Part shown: positions 61,532-64,000 of the stretch, piece by piece
How positions within the stretch are numbered: position 1 is the first letter of the stretch
Layout: the number at the start of each line of letters is the position of its first letter
Assembly: GCF_036108815.1 (NCBI RefSeq)
Contig: NZ_CP107985.1
Span: 7,685,501 to 7,749,500 of the forward strand
DNA from: Streptomyces sp. NBC_00353
Lineage (GTDB): Bacteria > Actinomycetota > Actinomycetes > Streptomycetales > Streptomycetaceae
DNA: 64,000 bases
Direction of reading: 5' to 3'
Made by a program: the position numbers and the translations under genes
The notes under the pieces: generated by a model
Database searches by the model: none
The model's input: the letters and a program-made list of their open reading frames with translations, nothing else
Told to the model about the DNA's origin: nothing

Positions 61532-64000
61532 TCAGTCAGGGGGTGCGGAACGGGCGGTCCAGTCCGTCCCGCCGGCCTCGTCCACCGCGAACGCGCCGGC
61601 GGGATAGGGGAGTTCCCTGGCCAGGGTCGCCGCCCGCTCGAACTCCTCGTGAGCTGCCCGCTCGCGGCCCAGCGCCGCGAGCGCGGCGGCATGCACCGTG
61701 CGGGACTCGGTCTCCGACAGCCGCTCGCCGACCCGCGCCGCCCGCAGCGTCTCCGCCGCCGCCCGCCGCGCCGCCCGCTGCGGGTGACCCGACAGCAGTT
61801 CCGCCCAGGCGAGCAGAGGCGCCGCCGAGGGGTCGCTGTCGTCGGCCAGCAGAGTGAGGGCTTGCTGCGGGCGGCCCTCGCGCACCAGGCGTTCGGCGTC
61901 CGCCGTCCGCACTTCGTGCACGGCCTGCCGGTCGCGCTGCGCCTCGGCGGTCCGCCCCGCCTGCGCCAGCAGTTCCGCCGCACCGGGCTCACCGGTTCTG
62001 ATCCGGACGCGGGCCAGAGCGGCCAGAGCGTACGGGGTGCACCAGGCGGGACTCGGTTCGCCATCCCGGACGGCCGCCTCGGCCTGTTCCCGTGCCTCGG
62101 CGAACTCGCGGAGCAGCAAATGAAGTTCGGCCAGATTGGCGCGCTCGAAGGCCACCGTTGTCGGATCGCCGGTGTGCTCGGCCAGGCTCAGTGCCTGCCG
62201 GCCGATGGAGACCGCTTCGCCGAGCCGGCCGGACCGGCGCGCGTGTTCCCGCAGCACCGAGAGGATGGTGACCAGCAGTTCCTGGTCCCCGTACGCCTCG
62301 GCATGCGGCAGCGCCAGATCGGCCGCGGCGCGGGCCTGCGCGAACCGGCCCGCGAGGCCGAGCGCGGTCGCCTGGCTCCCCAGGGACCTGGCCAGCAGCC
62401 CCCGGCGTTCGCTGCCCCGCACTGCCTCGGCGGCCTCCTGCGCCCTCTGGGCAGAGGCGTGCGCGGCCTCGTACCGGCCGCCCACGAACCGCACGACCGC
62501 CGCTGCCAGATGGTGCGTCGCGGTGGTGGGCGGAGGGGTGTGCGGCCCCGGGGGGTACGTAAGCAGCAACTCCTCGCCCTCGTCGGTGCCGCGATGCTTC
62601 GCCAGCACCTCGGTCAGCCGGGCCGCGGCCAGCACCTGGCCGTCCTCGTCGCCGCGCCGGACCATGTCCGCCAGCGCCTCGCGCAGTACGGTGGCCGCCT
62701 CCTGGTACCGGGCCATCCGGCGCAGGACGGCCCCCCGGTCGATCCGGGCCTGTGCCGCATCGGCGGCCATCGCGTCGAGCCGGGCGGTCAGTTCGGCGTA
62801 GTAGCGGTCGGCGGTGTCATTGGCGCAGAGGGCCGCGGCGCGTTCGGCGGCCTGCCGCAGGTACTGGGTGGCACGTGGGTCGTCGGCCCGGGTCAGATGC
62901 GAGGCCAGCGTGTCGACGGCGTCGGGGCGCCGCCTCAGCACCGCCTCCGCGTACGCCGAGTGCAGCTGTCGGCGGCGCGCGGCCGACAGCCCGTCGTAAC
63001 AGGTCAGTCGCACCAGCGGGTGGCGGAAGGCGAGGCCGGGCAGCGGCCGGCCACCGACCACCACCGGCCGTTCCGCCACCACCGAGGCGGCGACCGCCGC
63101 GTCCACGGCGTCGGTCGCCTCGGCGGACGAGAGCGGCGGATGCAGGCCGTGCTCCGCCACATCCAGGATCTCGCCCAGCGCGGCACCGCCGCCGGCCACG
63201 GAGATGGCCTCGACGACCCGGCGTGCCGCGGGCCCGAGCCGTGCAAGTCGAGCGGTCACCAGCTGACGGACGCCCTCCGGGGCGCTCAGCCCCGCGGTGT
63301 CCGCGCCGTCCTGAGCGGAGCGGGCGAGTTCCAGGGCGAACAGCGGATTACCGAGCGAGAGCTCCCAGACCCGGTCGAGACCGGTCCTGGCACCCGCGTC
63401 CTCCGCGACGGCCACACACTCCTCGCGTCCCAGTCGTCCCAACTCCATCGAGCGGGCGAGCCCTTGTCGGGACAGAGCTTCCAGTGCGGTACGGCGCGGG
63501 TCCGTCCCGTCGAACTCCTCCGCGCGGTACGTGACGACGAAACGCCACGCGGCTCCTGTGGCCGACGCCCGCCGGGCCAGATGGCTCAGCAGCTGGTACG
63601 ACCCCGTGTCGGCGGCATGCAGATCGTCCAGCACCAGCAGGACGGGTCCGGCCGCCGCCAGATCACCGAGCAGCCCGGCCGTGGCTCGGAACAACCGGTC
63701 GCGCTGCTCTTCGGGACTGCGCTCCGCACCCGCCCCGATCTGCCCCAACGTGGGCAGGAGCGAGGCGAGTTCGGGGTATTCGCCGCCGATCCTGGCCCGT
63801 TCGGCGGAGGGCCGGTCGGCCAGCCAGGCATCCAGCGCCTCGACGAAGACGCCGTACGGGGTGTGCCCCTCGGCGTCGTGGCCCGCGCCCCACAGCACGG
63901 CCGTCCCGGCCTCGGCCGCCCGGCGGGCCGCCTCCGCCGTCAGCCGCGTCTTGCCCACCCCGGCCTCGCCGCCGACGAGCCGCACCGGAGGACCGTCGGC
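61532..64000 (-). CDS. AAA/TPR regulator (MalT/BREX-like STAND), 5' partial
   Basis: Over 820 residues are visible; the frame is still open at 64000, so the N-terminus is outside. The visible start contains Walker A GGEAGVGKTRLTAEAA, then Walker B VLLVLDDLHAADTGSY and winged-helix-like and helical ATPase subdomains to ~residue 380. The rest is a helical-repeat (TPR-like) array. No LuxR-type HTH is found at the C-terminus (ends ...WTARSAPPD), so DNA binding, if any, must be in the missing N-terminus. This layout belongs to LuxR/SARP-type STAND ATPases that sense small molecules. Convergent with the exporter gene. Confidence 0.85.
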   Translation of the reverse strand, partial: ADGPPVRLVGGEAGVGKTRLTAEAARRAAEAGTAVLWGAGHDAEGHTPYGVFVEALDAWLADRPSAERARIGGEYPELASLLPTLGQIGAGAERSPEEQRDRLFRATAGLLGDLAAAGPVLLVLDDLHAADTGSYQLLSHLARRASATGAAWRFVVTYRAEEFDGTDPRRTALEALSRQGLARSMELGRLGREECVAVAEDAGARTGLDRVWELSLGNPLFALELARSAQDGADTAGLSAPEGVRQLVTARLARLGPAARRVVEAISVAGGGAALGEILDVAEHGLHPPLSSAEATDAVDAAVAASVVAERPVVVGGRPLPGLAFRHPLVRLTCYDGLSAARRRQLHSAYAEAVLRRRPDAVDTLASHLTRADDPRATQYLRQAAERAAALCANDTADRYYAELTARLDAMAADAAQARIDRGAVLRRMARYQEAATVLREALADMVRRGDEDGQVLAAARLTEVLAKHRGTDEGEELLLTYPPGPHTPPPTTATHHLAAAVVRFVGGRYEAAHASAQRAQEAAEAVRGSERRGLLARSLGSQATALGLAGRFAQARAAADLALPHAEAYGDQELLVTILSVLREHARRSGRLGEAVSIGRQALSLAEHTGDPTTVAFERANLAELHLLLREFAEAREQAEAAVRDGEPSPAWCTPYALAALARVRIRTGEPGAAELLAQAGRTAEAQRDRQAVHEVRTADAERLVREGRPQQALTLLADDSDPSAAPLLAWAELLSGHPQRAARRAAAETLRAARVGERLSETESRTVHAAALAALGRERAAHEEFERAATLARELPYPAGAFAVDEAGGTDWTARSAPPD

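Noticed and set aside
61532..62000. LuxR-type HTH at the C-terminus of the AAA/TPR regulator
   Set aside because: The C-terminal residues are TPR-like helices and a short tail; no GLTxxExxVL-type motif is present.

Overview
The window is chromosomal DNA from a high-GC actinomycete, almost certainly a Streptomyces. The evidence is strong G/C bias at third codon positions, many GTG/TTG starts with GGAGG-type ribosome binding sites, Tat and LAXTG export signals, streptogrisin-type proteases, Gly-rich and WXG-type secretion genes, and a dnaE2/imuB-like mutasome. From memory, the gene order resembles the S. coelicolor SCO1710-SCO1739 region in reverse (dnaE2, lipase, GDSL esterase, Ser/Thr kinase, YtrA-like GntR, hmgA, CitMHS transporter); a synteny search should confirm this.

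Layout. 1-9.9 kb: end of an NB-ARC/TPR signalling protein, an alpha/beta hydrolase, then secreted or periplasmic enzymes (streptogrisin-like protease, phospholipase A2, PhoX-like protein with a candidate PHO box), a carboxylesterase and a DoxX membrane protein with tandem palindromes on its promoter. 9.9-11.7 kb: a defence-island scar with an intact orphan drmC (DISARM phospholipase D) and a frameshifted, truncated MGMT-domain protein on the opposite strand, closed by a strong terminator. 11.7-15 kb: a minus-strand operon for a WXG100-like protein, a large DUF6571-type protein and a lipoprotein, likely a type VII-type secretion output. 15.4-23.5 kb: macrolide glycosyltransferase, dnaE2 with an upstream LexA-like box and a coupled inactive Y-family polymerase, a secreted lipase with duplicated operators, and a copper LPMO with a LAETG cell-wall anchor.

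23.6-32.5 kb is an integrated-element graveyard of about 8.8 kb, bounded by imperfect 128-130 bp direct repeats. It holds integrase, IS3 and IS5 fragments, a diverged internal duplication, a 145-bp palindromic MITE-like element, a low-GC HEPN protein, a glycine/tyrosine-rich small peptide followed by a truncated ABC exporter, a DUF6233 gene, a small secreted peptide and several hypothetical genes.

32.9-47.5 kb returns to core genes: a methyltransferase-NUDIX-VOC triple fusion, GNAT/DUF402 pair, YtrA-type regulator, AAA ATPase, GDSL esterase, Ser/Thr kinase, a deletion scar joining CaiB and AbgB gene fragments, a DrrAB-type efflux pump with its TetR regulator and operators, a stand-alone type ISP specificity-domain protein, and hmgA (tyrosine catabolism) with a GntR regulator. 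47.6-64 kb: a beta-helix/cupredoxin/membrane-protein operon, a TetR regulator beside a molybdopterin oxidoreductase with a shared operator, a CitMHS citrate transporter and MFS permease, an orphan sugar-type ABC ATPase, an ABC exporter, and the C-terminal part of a large AAA/TPR regulator running off the end.
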